From DATHTC01 sp963746805 (lineage in GTDB: Bacteria > Actinomycetota > Thermoleophilia > Gaiellales > Gaiellaceae): a DNA stretch of 64,000 bases. Shown piece by piece: positions 46,310-55,103 of this stretch (position 1 is its first letter; each line of letters starts with the position of its first letter). The notes under the pieces were generated by a model. That model saw only the letters and a list, made by a program, of their open reading frames with translations, was not told the origin of the DNA and searched no databases. The position numbers were made by a program, and so were the translations under genes. The stretch covers positions 1,178,001-1,242,000 of the forward strand of contig CAVVCQ010000001.1 of NCBI GenBank assembly GCA_963746805.1, in the 5' to 3' direction.

Positions 46310-47710
46310 CTAATCGAGCTTCGACCGCACGAGCTCGGAGACGACCTTCGCGTCGGCGCTGCCCCCGGTCTCCTTCATCACCTGGCCGACGAAGAAGCCG
46401 AGGAGCCCCTGCTTGCCGCCGCGGTACTGCTCCACCTGGCCGGGGTTGGCCGCGAGGATCCGGTCGACGAGCGGCTCGAGCTCGGCGACGTCCGAGACGG
46501 TCTCCTCCGCGAGGTACGGGTCGGCCGAGAAGCCGGGGTCGCCTGCATGCGCGATCGCCTCGTCGAACGCCTTCCGCGGGATGCGCTCCCGCGCCTCGAC
46601 GAGCTTGCCGAGCTCGGCGGGATCGACGGCCGCCGGGTCGACGCCCGCGCCCGCGAGCTGGTTCATGACGACGTTCGCGACCGCGCGTCGCTCGCCCGGT
46701 GTCGCCTCGTACAGCGCGTCGCGGCCGTTCGTCACGAGACCCTCGGCGAGCCCGAAGTCGAGCTCGGCCTCGAGGCGCCGGATCCGCGCACCCGGGAGCT
46801 CGGGCAGCTCGGCCCGCATCCGCTCGACGAGCTCCGCCGTCGGCTCGACCGGCACGAGGTCCGGCTCGGGGAAGTAGCGGTAGTCCTCGGCCTCCTCCTT
46901 CGAGCGCCGCGCCGTGAGCGTGCCGGTGTCGACGTGGAAGTCGTACGTCTGCTGCACGACCTCGCCGCCCTCCTCCCAGACCTCGATCTGCCGCGCCGCC
47001 TCGGCCTCGATCCCGCGGCCGATGTGCGTGAACGAGTTCATGTTCTTGATCTCGGTGCGGGTGCGGAGCTCGTCCGACCCGGCGGGCCGCACCGACACGT
47101 TGGCGTCGACGCGCAGCGTGCCCTTCTCCATCTCCGCGTCCGAGATCCCCGTCTCGACGATCGTCTGGCGGAGCAGGCGCAGGAACCGCACCGCTTCCTC
47201 GGCCGAGTGCAGGTCCGGCTGCGTCACGATCTCGACGAGCGGCGTACCGCCGCGGTTGAAGTCGACGTTCGAGTGCGCGGCACCGCCGATCCGGCCGCCG
47301 TGGCCGCCGACGTGGATCGTCTTCGCCGCGTCCTCCTCGAGGTGCGCTCGCACGATGCCCACCCGGGTATCGCCCTCCGGCCCGGGCACGAGGAACTCGC
47401 CGTCGAGGCACAGCGGCTGGTCGTACTGGCTGATCTGGTACCCCTTCGGCAGGTCGGGGTAGAAGTAGTTCTTCCGCGCGAAGACGGCACGGTCGGCGAT
47501 GCGACACCCGAGCGCGTGGCCGAGTTTGACCGTCCACTCGATCGCGCGCCCGTTCGGCACCGGCAGCGCCCCGGGGTGCGCGAGGCAGACCGGGCACGTG
47601 CGTCGGTTCGGCTCTGCGCCGTAGCCCGACTCGCAGGCGCAGAACATCTTCGTCCGGGTCTTCAGCTGGACGTGGATCTCGAGCCCGACGACGGTGTCCC
47701 ATTCAGTCAT
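46310..47710 (-). CDS. gatB: Asp-tRNA(Asn)/Glu-tRNA(Gln) amidotransferase subunit B
   Basis: 466 residues from ATG 47710. It activates the mischarged Glu-tRNA(Gln) or Asp-tRNA(Asn) with ATP so that ammonia can be added. Signature segments: VGLEIHVQLKTRTKMFC (zinc region), NRRTCPVCLAHPGALPV, KNYFYPDLPKGYQISQYDQP, NVDFNRGGTPLVEIVTQPD and TRTEIKNMNSFTHI. The C-terminal YqeY/helical domain for tRNA binding ends with LLGFFVGQVMKETGGSAD. Zinc-binding Cys (FCAC...CPVC) are present. It overlaps gatA by 8 bases. Confidence 0.97.
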   Translation of the reverse strand: MTEWDTVVGLEIHVQLKTRTKMFCACESGYGAEPNRRTCPVCLAHPGALPVPNGRAIEWTVKLGHALGCRIADRAVFARKNYFYPDLPKGYQISQYDQPLCLDGEFLVPGPEGDTRVGIVRAHLEEDAAKTIHVGGHGGRIGGAAHSNVDFNRGGTPLVEIVTQPDLHSAEEAVRFLRLLRQTIVETGISDAEMEKGTLRVDANVSVRPAGSDELRTRTEIKNMNSFTHIGRGIEAEAARQIEVWEEGGEVVQQTYDFHVDTGTLTARRSKEEAEDYRYFPEPDLVPVEPTAELVERMRAELPELPGARIRRLEAELDFGLAEGLVTNGRDALYEATPGERRAVANVVMNQLAGAGVDPAAVDPAELGKLVEARERIPRKAFDEAIAHAGDPGFSADPYLAEETVSDVAELEPLVDRILAANPGQVEQYRGGKQGLLGFFVGQVMKETGGSADAKVVSELVRSKLD

Positions 47711-49367
47711 CGGCGCCGTCCTCCAGCTTCGCCTTTGCCTCACGGAGTGCGTGCTCGACGTTCCCCCGGACCTCGACCATCGCGAGCCGGTGCTCGAGGA
47801 CGCCGCGCATCTCGATCAGCCACAGCTCGCGCTCGCCGGCTTCGAGCTGGAGCTTCAGGTCGTCGACGAGCACGGCGCGCGAGCCGTCGAGGATGCGCGG
47901 CCGCGTCCCGAAGACCCGCTCGACGGCGGGGACGAACTCGGCGGCAGGGTCGTCGAACCGCCTCATCGAGAGCCGCTCCGGGACGGTGTCGAAGCCGAGC
48001 GCGCGCTCGAGCGCGTGGCCGACGCGGAACAGGGTGTTCTCGGCGAACTGCGGGCCGATCAGCTGCAGGCCGACCGGCAGCCCCTCCGACAGGCCGACGG
48101 GGACGTTCAGCCCGGGCAGCCCGGCCATGCACGACGGGATCGTGAGCAGGTCGGACAGGTACATCGCGAGCGGGTCCTGCGTCCGCGCGCCCAGCGGGAA
48201 CGCGACGGTCGGCGAGGTCGGCGAGACGAGCACGTCGAACCGCTCGAAGGCGGCCGCGTGCTCGCGCGCGATCACCGTCCGCACCTTCTGCGCCTGGCCG
48301 TAGAACGCCTCGTAGTAGCCGGCCGAGAGCGCGTAGGCGCCGAGCATGATCCGGCGCTTGGGCTCGTCGCCGAAGCCCTCGTCGCGCGTCCGCTCGACCA
48401 TCTCGTCGTACGAGCCGCCCTCTGCCCGCAGCCCGTAGCGGACGCCGTCGTAGCGCGCGAGGTTCGACGAGGCCTCGGCGGGGGCGATCAGGTAGTAGCA
48501 GGCGAGCCCGTAGTCGACGGAGCGAGGGAGCTCGCACTCGTCGACCTCGGCGCCGAGCTCGGACGCGAGGTCGATCGCGCGGCGCACGGCGTCGGCCACG
48601 CCCGGCTCGATCCCCTCGGCCTCGTTCATCTCCCGCGGCACGCCGATGCGGACGCCGTCGAGGCGCTCGCCCTCGGGCAGGACGACCTCGGGCACGTCGA
48701 CCGTGGTCGAGTCGCACGCGTCCCGGCCGCTGATGATCCGGTAGAGCAGCGCGCAGTCGCGGACGGTGCGCGCGACCGGGCCGATCTGGTCGAGCGACGA
48801 GGCGAAGGCGATCGCGCCGTAGCGGGAGACGGTGCCGTACGTCGGCCGCAGCCCGACGTTCCCGCAGAGCGCCGAGGGCTGCTTGATCGAGCCGCCGGTG
48901 TCGGAGCCGAGCGCCCACGGGGCCAGCCCGGCCGTGACGGCCGCGGCGGAGCCTCCGCCCGACCCGCCCGGGACCCGCGTCGGGTCCCACGGGTTGTGCG
49001 TCGGGCCGTACGCGGAGTTCTCCGTGGACGAGCCCATCGCGAACTCGTCCGTGTTCGTCTTGCCGAGGACGGACAGGCCGGCCTCCTTGGCACGGCGGAT
49101 CACCGTCGCGTCGTAGATCGGCCGGTAGCCGGCGAGGATCTTCGAGCCCGCCGTCGTCTCGACGCCCTCGGTGAGGATCACGTCCTTGACCGCGAGCGGG
49201 ATCGACGTCCCCTGCGGCTCCTCGACGACGCGCAGGTAGGCGTGGAGCTCGCCGTCGCGCTCGCCGATCGCGGCGAGGTAGGCGGCGTGGAGCTCGGCGG
49301 ACGAAACCTCACCGCGGTCGACGAGGCCGATCGCGTCCTCGGCGGTCAATCGCAGCGTGTCGATCAT
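47703..49367 (-). CDS. gatA: Asp-tRNA(Asn)/Glu-tRNA(Gln) amidotransferase subunit A with C-terminal extension
   Basis: 554 residues from ATG 49367, which overlaps the gatC stop (ATGA). The glutaminase subunit, releasing ammonia from glutamine. The catalytic triad is K61 (AVKDV), cis-Ser S136 and nucleophile S160 (SDTGGSIKQPS). The usual family end (LQLIGPQFAENTLFRVGHALE) is reached near residue 457. About 95 further residues follow, beginning LGFDTVPERLSMRRFDDP and ending in a charged helix (VRGNVEHALREAKAKLEDG). Standard GatA has about 485 residues, so this is an extra domain of unknown role. It overlaps gatB by 8 bases. Confidence 0.95.
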   Translation of the reverse strand: MIDTLRLTAEDAIGLVDRGEVSSAELHAAYLAAIGERDGELHAYLRVVEEPQGTSIPLAVKDVILTEGVETTAGSKILAGYRPIYDATVIRRAKEAGLSVLGKTNTDEFAMGSSTENSAYGPTHNPWDPTRVPGGSGGGSAAAVTAGLAPWALGSDTGGSIKQPSALCGNVGLRPTYGTVSRYGAIAFASSLDQIGPVARTVRDCALLYRIISGRDACDSTTVDVPEVVLPEGERLDGVRIGVPREMNEAEGIEPGVADAVRRAIDLASELGAEVDECELPRSVDYGLACYYLIAPAEASSNLARYDGVRYGLRAEGGSYDEMVERTRDEGFGDEPKRRIMLGAYALSAGYYEAFYGQAQKVRTVIAREHAAAFERFDVLVSPTSPTVAFPLGARTQDPLAMYLSDLLTIPSCMAGLPGLNVPVGLSEGLPVGLQLIGPQFAENTLFRVGHALERALGFDTVPERLSMRRFDDPAAEFVPAVERVFGTRPRILDGSRAVLVDDLKLQLEAGERELWLIEMRGVLEHRLAMVEVRGNVEHALREAKAKLEDGADD

Positions 49368-49663
49368 GACTCGCGCACCGCCCCGGTCGGCGGGACGCGG
49401 AACGCGTCGTCCTCGACGAGCGGCGCGTTCTCGAACACGCGCTCGAGCGGCCACGACGGCCGCGGCTCGTCGTCGCGCCAGACGTTCACGACGTCGAGCG
49501 GATGCGAGGTCGGGGGCACGTCGCCGAGCTCGAGCTCGGACACTGTCGACACGGCCTCGAGGATCGCGCCGAGCTGCTGCGAGAAGCGCTCGACCTCCTC
49601 CTCGGTGAGGTCGAGACGCGCGAGCCGCGCGACGTGCAGCACCTGCTCCCTGTCGATCGCCAT
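49364..49663 (-). CDS. gatC: Asp-tRNA(Asn)/Glu-tRNA(Gln) amidotransferase subunit C
   Basis: 99 residues. The small linking subunit that wraps around GatA and GatB. The N-terminal helix VLHVARLARLDLTEEEVERF is the hallmark, followed by LGAILEAVSTVSEL and the PTSHPLDVVNVWRDDEP segment. First gene of the gatC-gatA-gatB operon. Its start lies 16 bases beyond the run of A/T belonging to the cold shock gene terminator, so the operon promoter must lie in or near that terminator or further upstream. Confidence 0.95.
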   Translation of the reverse strand: MAIDREQVLHVARLARLDLTEEEVERFSQQLGAILEAVSTVSELELGDVPPTSHPLDVVNVWRDDEPRPSWPLERVFENAPLVEDDAFRVPPTGAVRES

Positions 49664-49678
49664 GCCTCGAATCCTCCC

Positions 49679-49709
49679 AAAAAAGAACCGGGCCCCTGTC
49701 GGGGCCCGG
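49679..49709 (-). terminator. Intrinsic terminator of the cold shock gene
   Basis: Stem CCGGGCCCC / GGGGCCCGG (9 bp) with loop GACA, then TTCTTTTTT on the minus strand. A canonical intrinsic terminator 26 bases after the cold shock stop. It separates that gene from gatC. Confidence 0.9.
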
Positions 49710-49735
49710 CGGCTTGCTGCGGTTCCCGAGAGGAG

Positions 49736-49936
49736 CTAGATCGCCTGGACGTTGGCCGCCTGGGCGCCCTTGGGGCCCTGGACGACCTCGAACTCCACGC
49801 GCTGTCCCTCGGTGAGGGACTTGTAGCCCTCACCCGTGATCGCGGAGAAGTGGACGAACACGTCGTCGCCGCCCTCGCGCTCGATGAACCCGTAGCCCTT
49901 CTCGTTCGAGAACCACTTGACGGTGCCCTGAGCCAA
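49736..49936 (-). CDS. Cold shock protein
   Basis: 66 residues, a single OB-fold cold shock domain. RNP1 is KGYGFIE and RNP2 is VFVHFSAI; the start MAQGTVKWFSNEKGYGFI is the family norm. It binds single-stranded RNA and DNA and melts mRNA structure. The gene is monocistronic, with a ribosome site AGGAGG 8 bases upstream of the ATG and a strong terminator behind it. A leader of about 70 bases separates it from folD. Confidence 0.97.
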   Translation of the reverse strand: MAQGTVKWFSNEKGYGFIEREGGDDVFVHFSAITGEGYKSLTEGQRVEFEVVQGPKGAQAANVQAI

Positions 49937-50007
49937 CCTTCCTCCTTAGTACTGCGACGGCCCGGGCACCGAGCCGCCGTCCCTTGCGAAGCGCGCGAAC
50001 CATAACG

Positions 50008-50859
50008 TCAGCCTCCGGGGTACGCAAGAACCCCTCTGCGGTACTTCGCCGCGCGCACCGCGTTGCGCAGGAGGAGTGCGATCGTCATCGGTCCGACGCC
50101 GCCCGGAACCGGCGTCATCCGGCCCGCGATTGCCATCGCGCCGGGGTCGACGTCGCCGACGAGCCCCGCGTCGGTGCGGTTCATGCCGACGTCGATCACC
50201 GTCGCCCCGGCCTTGACCATCTCGGGCGAGACGAGGCCGGCGACGCCGACCGCGGCGACGAGCACGTCCGCGTCGAGCGTGTGCCGCGCCAGCTCGACCG
50301 TGCGCGAGTGGCAGATCGTCACCGTCGCGTTCGCCTGGAGGAGGAGGTGGGCGACCGGCTTGCCGACGATCGCGCTGCGGCCGATCACCACCGCTCGGGC
50401 GCCGGTGAGCTGCACGTCCGAGACGGCGAGGAGCTCCATGATCCCGAGCGGCGTCGCGGGGACGTGGCCCGGCGTGCCGAGGTAGAGCAGTCCCGCGTTG
50501 ACCGGGTGGAAGCCGTCGACGTCCTTCGCCGGCGTCACCGAGCGGATCACCTTGCCCTCGTCGATGTGGTCCGGCAGCGGCAGCTGGACGAGGATCCCGT
50601 CGACCGCGTCGTCGGCGTTGAGGCCGGCGACGATCCCGAGCAGCTCCTCCTCGCTCGTCTCGGCCGGGAGGCGCAGGTCCTGCGCCTCGATCCCGACCTC
50701 CGCCGCGGCCTTCTGCTTCAGGCGGATGTAGATGTCGGACGCGGCGTCGTCGCCGACGAGCACGGTCGCGAGGCCGACGTGCCCGAGCTCCCGGACGTCC
50801 CCGGCCACCTCCTCGCGGATCCGCGCCGCGATCGCCTTGCCGTCGATCACCTCGCCCAC
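50008..50859 (-). CDS. folD: Methylenetetrahydrofolate dehydrogenase/cyclohydrolase
   Basis: 283 residues from GTG 50859. The bifunctional enzyme that interconverts 5,10-methylene-THF and 10-formyl-THF. Motifs: VGDDAASDIYIRLKQKAAAE (catalytic Lys and Tyr), DGILVQLPLPDHID, TPAKDVDGFHPVNAG, VVIGRSAIVGKPVAHLLL (NADP loop) and MTPVPGGVGPMTIALLLRN. The length is standard. Its start is 27 bases from the divergent HMG-CoA reductase gene. Confidence 0.96.
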   Translation of the reverse strand: MGEVIDGKAIAARIREEVAGDVRELGHVGLATVLVGDDAASDIYIRLKQKAAAEVGIEAQDLRLPAETSEEELLGIVAGLNADDAVDGILVQLPLPDHIDEGKVIRSVTPAKDVDGFHPVNAGLLYLGTPGHVPATPLGIMELLAVSDVQLTGARAVVIGRSAIVGKPVAHLLLQANATVTICHSRTVELARHTLDADVLVAAVGVAGLVSPEMVKAGATVIDVGMNRTDAGLVGDVDPGAMAIAGRMTPVPGGVGPMTIALLLRNAVRAAKYRRGVLAYPGG

Positions 50860-50886
50860 GGCGGCGGACGTTAGCCTCTGCCCGCG

Positions 50887-52083
50887 ATGGCACGCCTCCC
50901 GCGCAAGAACGACGACGCCTCGATCCGTGCGCGCCAGGCGGCGCTCGGGCTCGACGGCGAGGTCGCGTCGTTCGACCTCTCGCCGTGGACGGGCGCGGCC
51001 GAGTCGGTCACGGGTGTCGCCGTCGTCCCCGTGTCGGTGGCGCAACTCCGGGTCTCGCTCGGCCGGTACGAGCTCTCGGACGAGGGCGACGTGGTCGAGA
51101 CCGGCCGCGGCGAGGAGGACGTGGTCGTCCCGCTCGCGCACACCGAGGGCGGGCTGACGGCGTCGGTGCAGCGCGGCGCGAAGGCGGCTGCCGAGTCGGG
51201 CGGGTTCCGAACGTACGTGCTTTATGACCGAATCACCCGAGCGTCCTGTTTCGTGTGCAACTCGGCGGAGGAGGCGCTGACCCTCGCACGCTGGCTCGAG
51301 GGCGAGGTCCCGGCGATGCAGGCGTTCCTCGAGGCGGCGGACTTCCCGGAGCTCTCGCGCTACGCGCGGCTGCGGGAGGCGAAGACGCACGTCATCGGCC
51401 CGATGTGCCACGTCCTCTGGCGCTGGACGACCGGGGACGCGGTCGGGCCGAACATGATGACCCGGAACGCGTACGCGCTGAACATGGGCTACGTGATGCA
51501 GCAGGCGCCGGTGAAGCCGGATCGCGCGATCCTCGAGGCGAACATGGGTGGTGACAAGAAGCCGTCCTTCGAGTTCTTCCAGTCCGGCCACGGAAAGACC
51601 GTGATCGCCGAGGCGACGCTGACCGAGGAGGCCGTGCGCCGCGTGCTGCGGACGACGATCGACGACCTGCTCGAGCTCGCCTGGGCAGGGACGCACGGCG
51701 CGGTCGCGTCCGGGATGCAGTCGGTCGCGTTCACCCCGGCCTCGGCGATCGCGGCCGTGTTCGCGGCGACGGGACAGGACCTCGGGATGGTCGGCACCTC
51801 GTCGATGGCGCACGGCGTCGGCCGGCGCGTCGAGGGCGGGCTCAACGTCTCGATCCGCTTTCCCGGCCTCGAGGTGGGAACGGTCGGCGGCGGCACGACG
51901 CTCCCCTACGCGCGCGACTGGCTCGCGCTGATGGGCTGCGGCGGGCCGGGGACCGTCTACCGGTTCGCGCAGCTCGTGGCGGCGACGGCGCTCGCGCTCG
52001 AGATGTCGGCCTCGGCCGCGATGGCCACGGCCGGGTCGGAGAATTTCTTCCGGGCGCACCACGACCGCGGCGGCCTGCGCTGA
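50887..52083 (+). CDS. Hydroxymethylglutaryl-CoA reductase homologue (class I-like)
   Basis: 398 residues. HMG-CoA reductase makes mevalonate with two NADPH. Expected catalytic residues are in place: Glu 87 (AHTEGGLTASVQRGAKA), the DKK motif (D223-K225, GGDKKPSFEF), the NADPH loop GTVGGGT (331-337) and His 391/392 (RAHHDRGG). These match class I more than class II. The usual dimer motif ENVIG is changed to AESVTG. No mevalonate kinase or other isoprenoid gene is near. The last codon overlaps the next start (TGATG), so the two small following genes are linked. Confidence 0.88.
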   Translation: MARLPRKNDDASIRARQAALGLDGEVASFDLSPWTGAAESVTGVAVVPVSVAQLRVSLGRYELSDEGDVVETGRGEEDVVVPLAHTEGGLTASVQRGAKAAAESGGFRTYVLYDRITRASCFVCNSAEEALTLARWLEGEVPAMQAFLEAADFPELSRYARLREAKTHVIGPMCHVLWRWTTGDAVGPNMMTRNAYALNMGYVMQQAPVKPDRAILEANMGGDKKPSFEFFQSGHGKTVIAEATLTEEAVRRVLRTTIDDLLELAWAGTHGAVASGMQSVAFTPASAIAAVFAATGQDLGMVGTSSMAHGVGRRVEGGLNVSIRFPGLEVGTVGGGTTLPYARDWLALMGCGGPGTVYRFAQLVAATALALEMSASAAMATAGSENFFRAHHDRGGLR

Positions 52084-52379
52084 TGCTCGCGCTCCTGTTC
52101 CAGTACGACGCCCGCGACGACGCCGAGTTCGAGCAGGTCTACGGCCCCGAGGGCGAGTGGTCGCAGTTCTTCCGCACCGGCGCGGGGTACATCGGCACCG
52201 AGCTGCTGAGGGACGTCGAGACGCCCGGCCGCTACCTCGTGATCGACCGCTGGGAGTCGCGCGAGGCCTACAACGCGTTCGTCGAGACCAACCGCGACGC
52301 GTACATGCGCCGCGTCGACGAGACCGCCTTCCACTACGAGCGGGAGCTGCGGCTGGGCACGTTCGAGAACGTCTGGTGA
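52083..52379 (+). CDS. Antibiotic biosynthesis monooxygenase-like (ABM) protein
   Basis: 98 residues, ferredoxin-like alpha+beta fold. The pattern FFRTGAGYIGTELLRD, YLVIDRWESREAYNAFVE and FHYERELRLGTF fits the ABM/EthD superfamily, whose members are small cofactor-free oxygenases or haem-degrading proteins. Asn and Trp residues seen in catalytic members are partly present. It is coupled to HMG-CoA reductase (TGATG) and to the thioesterase (GTGA). Function unknown. Confidence 0.75.
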   Translation: MLALLFQYDARDDAEFEQVYGPEGEWSQFFRTGAGYIGTELLRDVETPGRYLVIDRWESREAYNAFVETNRDAYMRRVDETAFHYERELRLGTFENVW

Positions 52380-52846
52380 CGGATGCCCGCATTCCGCCGC
52401 ATCACGACCCGAGCTGCTTCGGCTGCGGCGACCCGGCCGGACTGCGAATGCCGCTCCCGCCCGAGGAGGGCGCAGACGAGTACGAGGCGTTCCTGCGCTT
52501 CGCGGAGCGCCACCAGGGCGGCCCCGGGATCGTCCACGGCGGGATCGTCGCCGCGGCGCTCGACGAGGCCGCCGGGCTGCTCGCCACCTGGTACCGGTTC
52601 CCGACCGTGACGGCGCGGATCTTCGTCCGCTACCGCCGGCCCGTCCCGATCGATACCGAGCTCCTCGCGCGCGCCTGGGTCGAGTCGGCGCGCGGCCGGC
52701 GGATCCACGTCGAGGCCCGGCTCGTCGACGGCGACGAGGTGCTCGCCGAGGCGAAGGCCGCGTTCCTGCACGTCCCGCTCGAGCACTTCCTCGCGACGCC
52801 GCAGGGACGCGAGGCCGGCCGCCGCTGGCGCGAGCGCCTCGGCTAG
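52376..52846 (+). CDS. PaaI-like hotdog-fold thioesterase
   Basis: 156 residues from GTG 52376. A CoA-thioester hydrolase of the PaaI type. The N-terminal CFGCGDPAGLRM is a common feature of the group. The catalytic region is GGPGIVHGGIVAAALDEAAG (His-Gly-Gly and Asp). The following strands VTARIFVRYRRPVPIDTEL complete the hotdog. Coupled to the ABM gene. Together with the HMG-CoA reductase homologue this suggests a CoA-ester pathway. Its stop overlaps the end of the convergent LysE gene by 4 bases. Confidence 0.88.
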   Translation: MTDARIPPHHDPSCFGCGDPAGLRMPLPPEEGADEYEAFLRFAERHQGGPGIVHGGIVAAALDEAAGLLATWYRFPTVTARIFVRYRRPVPIDTELLARAWVESARGRRIHVEARLVDGDEVLAEAKAAFLHVPLEHFLATPQGREAGRRWRERLG

Positions 52847-53466
52847 CCCTTCCGGTGCGACCCCGAGGCGGCGGTCGCGAGCCCGAGGCCGATGAAGACC
52901 CCGCCGGAGACCCAGCGCTGGAGCGACAGATGCTCGCGCAGCCACCCCGCGCTCGTGCCCGCGATCAGCGCCCAGGCGCTGTCGCTGACGAGCGCGAGCC
53001 CCACGAACACGAGCCCGAAGACCACGAGCTGCACCGTCACGTGGCCGGCTCCGACGTCGACGAACTGCGGCAAGAAGGCGAAGAAGAACAGCGCCGTCTT
53101 CGGGTTGAGCACGTTGACGACGACCCCCTGGCCGTAGATCCGCCGCAGGTCGCGCTCGCGCAGCTCGACCCTCGCCTCGTCCCGCTCGAGCAGCCTCCGG
53201 ATCCCGAGGAAGACCAGGTACGCAGCGCCCGCGTACTTCACGACCGAGAAGGCCGTCGCCGACGAGAGCACGAACGCGGAGAGCCCGATCGCGGCCGCGA
53301 GGACGTGGACGAGCCCGCCGGTCGCGATCCCGAGCGCCGAGACGAGACCGGCGCGGCGACCGCCGTCGACGCTCTGCCCGACGATGTAGAGCACGGCCGG
53401 GCCGGGGACGACGATCAGGGCCATCGCCGCGGCCGTGAACAGCAGCAGTGTCGTCGGCTCCGGCAT
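52843..53466 (-). CDS. LysE/RhtB family amino acid exporter
   Basis: 207 residues, six membrane helices. The family signature is VVPGPAVLYIVGQSVDGGRRAG (in part: PGPAVLYIVGQSVDGG) and the second motif is LNPKTALFFFAFLPQFVD. Members export lysine, threonine, homoserine or other amino acids. No LysG-type regulator is adjacent. Substrate unknown. Confidence 0.92.
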   Translation of the reverse strand: MPEPTTLLLFTAAAMALIVVPGPAVLYIVGQSVDGGRRAGLVSALGIATGGLVHVLAAAIGLSAFVLSSATAFSVVKYAGAAYLVFLGIRRLLERDEARVELRERDLRRIYGQGVVVNVLNPKTALFFFAFLPQFVDVGAGHVTVQLVVFGLVFVGLALVSDSAWALIAGTSAGWLREHLSLQRWVSGGVFIGLGLATAASGSHRKG

Positions 53467-53577
53467 GTCCCGACGATACCGGCACCCTCGAACGAGGGAT
53501 CACGCCGCGGCCGGGCGCCTGCCGATACCGCGCCAGACCCATCTGCGGCTGGGTCTCGACGATCGGGAGGGAAACCG

Positions 53578-53853
53578 ATGTTCAGAGTCGTCATGGCCGC
53601 AGGGGCAGTCGCGCTCGCCATGGTCGCCGTCCACCACGGCGACGTGCTCGAGCGGACGCATCTCGTGGGCGGCTGCAGTTCGATCGCGACGCCGTCCGGC
53701 GAGGCGGGCACGTGGCAGGCGTGTCGCCCCGGCAGGCTCGAAGGGCCGCCGGACCTGTCGCGCCGGTCGTGCAACCGCCGCGGGCTCGTCGCCGAGGTCG
53801 AGCTCTGGCGCTGCCCGGCCCCGCTGGCCGCGTCCCGCACGGGCAGCACCTAG
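53578..53853 (+). CDS. Small exported Cys-containing protein
   Basis: 91 residues from ATG 53578 with a good ribosome site (GGAGGGA) 4 bases away. A short hydrophobic start (RVVMAAGAVALAMVAVHHG) may be a signal peptide. The rest has four Cys (GGCSS, WQACRPG, RSCNRRG, LWRCPAP), enough for two disulfides. I do not recognise it. The antisense frames are longer but less protein-like. Confidence 0.5.
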   Translation: MFRVVMAAGAVALAMVAVHHGDVLERTHLVGGCSSIATPSGEAGTWQACRPGRLEGPPDLSRRSCNRRGLVAEVELWRCPAPLAASRTGST

Positions 53854-53928
53854 CCGCCGTCGCACGCCGGAAGCCGGGCCCGCCGTGGCCCGGTTTCCCG
53901 TTCCCCCGGGCCGGGGTACGACGCGCCG

Positions 53929-54817
53929 ATGAGATTCAGACGCGGCGCGAAGCTCGACACCGGGCCAGGTCACCGACATCCGCGGCCGGCGGCTCGGCGG
54001 CGGCGGCCTCGCCGTCGGCGGCGGCGGCGTCGGGCTCGGCGTCCTCGTCGTCTACCTGCTGATCTCGCTCCTCACCGGCGGCGAGGGGCTCGGACAGCTG
54101 TCGCCGCTCGATGACCAGGCCGTCGGCCAGGGCGACACGCCGAGCGAGGTCTCGCAGGAGTGCCAGAGCGGCGAGGACGCGAACGAGCGCCAGGACTGCC
54201 GCATCGTCGGCGTCGTCAACAGCGTGCAGGCCTTCTGGAACGAGGTCTTCACGGACAGCGGCGAGCAGTACCCCTACCGGGACACGGTCTTCTTCACCGG
54301 GCAGGTGCAGACCGGCTGCGGCATCGCCACCTCGCAGGTCGGGCCGTTCTACTGCCCGCGCGACCAGCTCGTGTACATCGACCTCGACTTCTTCGACGAG
54401 CTCCAGTCGCGCTTCGGCGCCGGCGGCGCGCCGTTCGCGCAGGCGTACGTGATCGCGCACGAGTACGGCCACCACGTCCAGAACCAGCTCGGCGTGCTCG
54501 ACCGGATCGGGAACGACCGGCAGGGGCCCGAGAGCGCGGCCGTGCGCTCCGAGCTCCAGGCCGACTGCTACGCCGGCGTCTGGGCCGCGAACGCGGTCGA
54601 GCAGGGCCTTCTCGAGCAGCTCACGCAGGACGACATCAACGCGGGGCTCGACGCCGCCTCGGCGATCGGCGACGACCGCATCCAGGAGCGGACGCAGGGG
54701 CAGGTCACGCCGGAGACGTGGACGCACGGCTCGTCGGAGCAGCGGCGGCGCTGGTTCTCGCGCGGCTACGAGGAGGGCCGACCGGCGGTGTGCGACACCT
54801 TCTCGGGCTCGATCTAA
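53929..54817 (+). pseudogene. Neutral zinc metallopeptidase (YpfJ family), frameshifted
   Basis: ATG 53929 begins RFRRGAKLDTG, the normal family N-terminus, but a single extra C in GGGCCAGG (about 53964-53966) shifts the frame. Removing it gives DTGQVTDIRGRRLGGGG and then a continuous frame to TAA 54815-54817. That frame holds a membrane helix (VGLGVLVVYLLISLL), QAFWNEVFTDSGEQYPYRDT, the zinc motif HEYGHHVQNQLG and SELQADCYAGVWA. The rebuilt protein is about 296 residues, as expected. The last two thirds alone (GTG 54224) contains the catalytic part but lacks the anchor. Confidence 0.88.
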
Positions 54818-55103
54818 GGCCGAGTTGACAGATGCGAGGGCCGTGCGACGGGGGACGTATGTGATCACGACCGAGAGGAGGGCGATCAGCTGCGACTGCG
54901 ACTGCTGCACCGGGGTCCGCCCGGCGAGGACTGCTGCACCGGCTGAGCGCACGGAAGCGGAGACGCGTCGGGTAGGTGGGTCAGTTGCCGCCTGTCCCGA
55001 CTCCACCCTTCAGTGCGGTTTCAACGCGACGCGCCCCGGCTTCCGGACGCTGATTGTGAACCGGGGCGCGCGACGCGCACACTGGCCGAACGGGTGGAAC
55101 GGC
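54818..55103. other. Gene-poor gap with a Cys-rich short frame
   Basis: No gene is firmly supported. From GTG 54861 (after AGG-rich sequence) a plus-strand frame reads TTERRAISCDCDCCTG, and GACTGCTGCACCGG is repeated at 54900 and 54929. This could be a Cys-rich leader peptide, but the frame runs on without stop and nothing clear lies just downstream. Confidence 0.3.
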
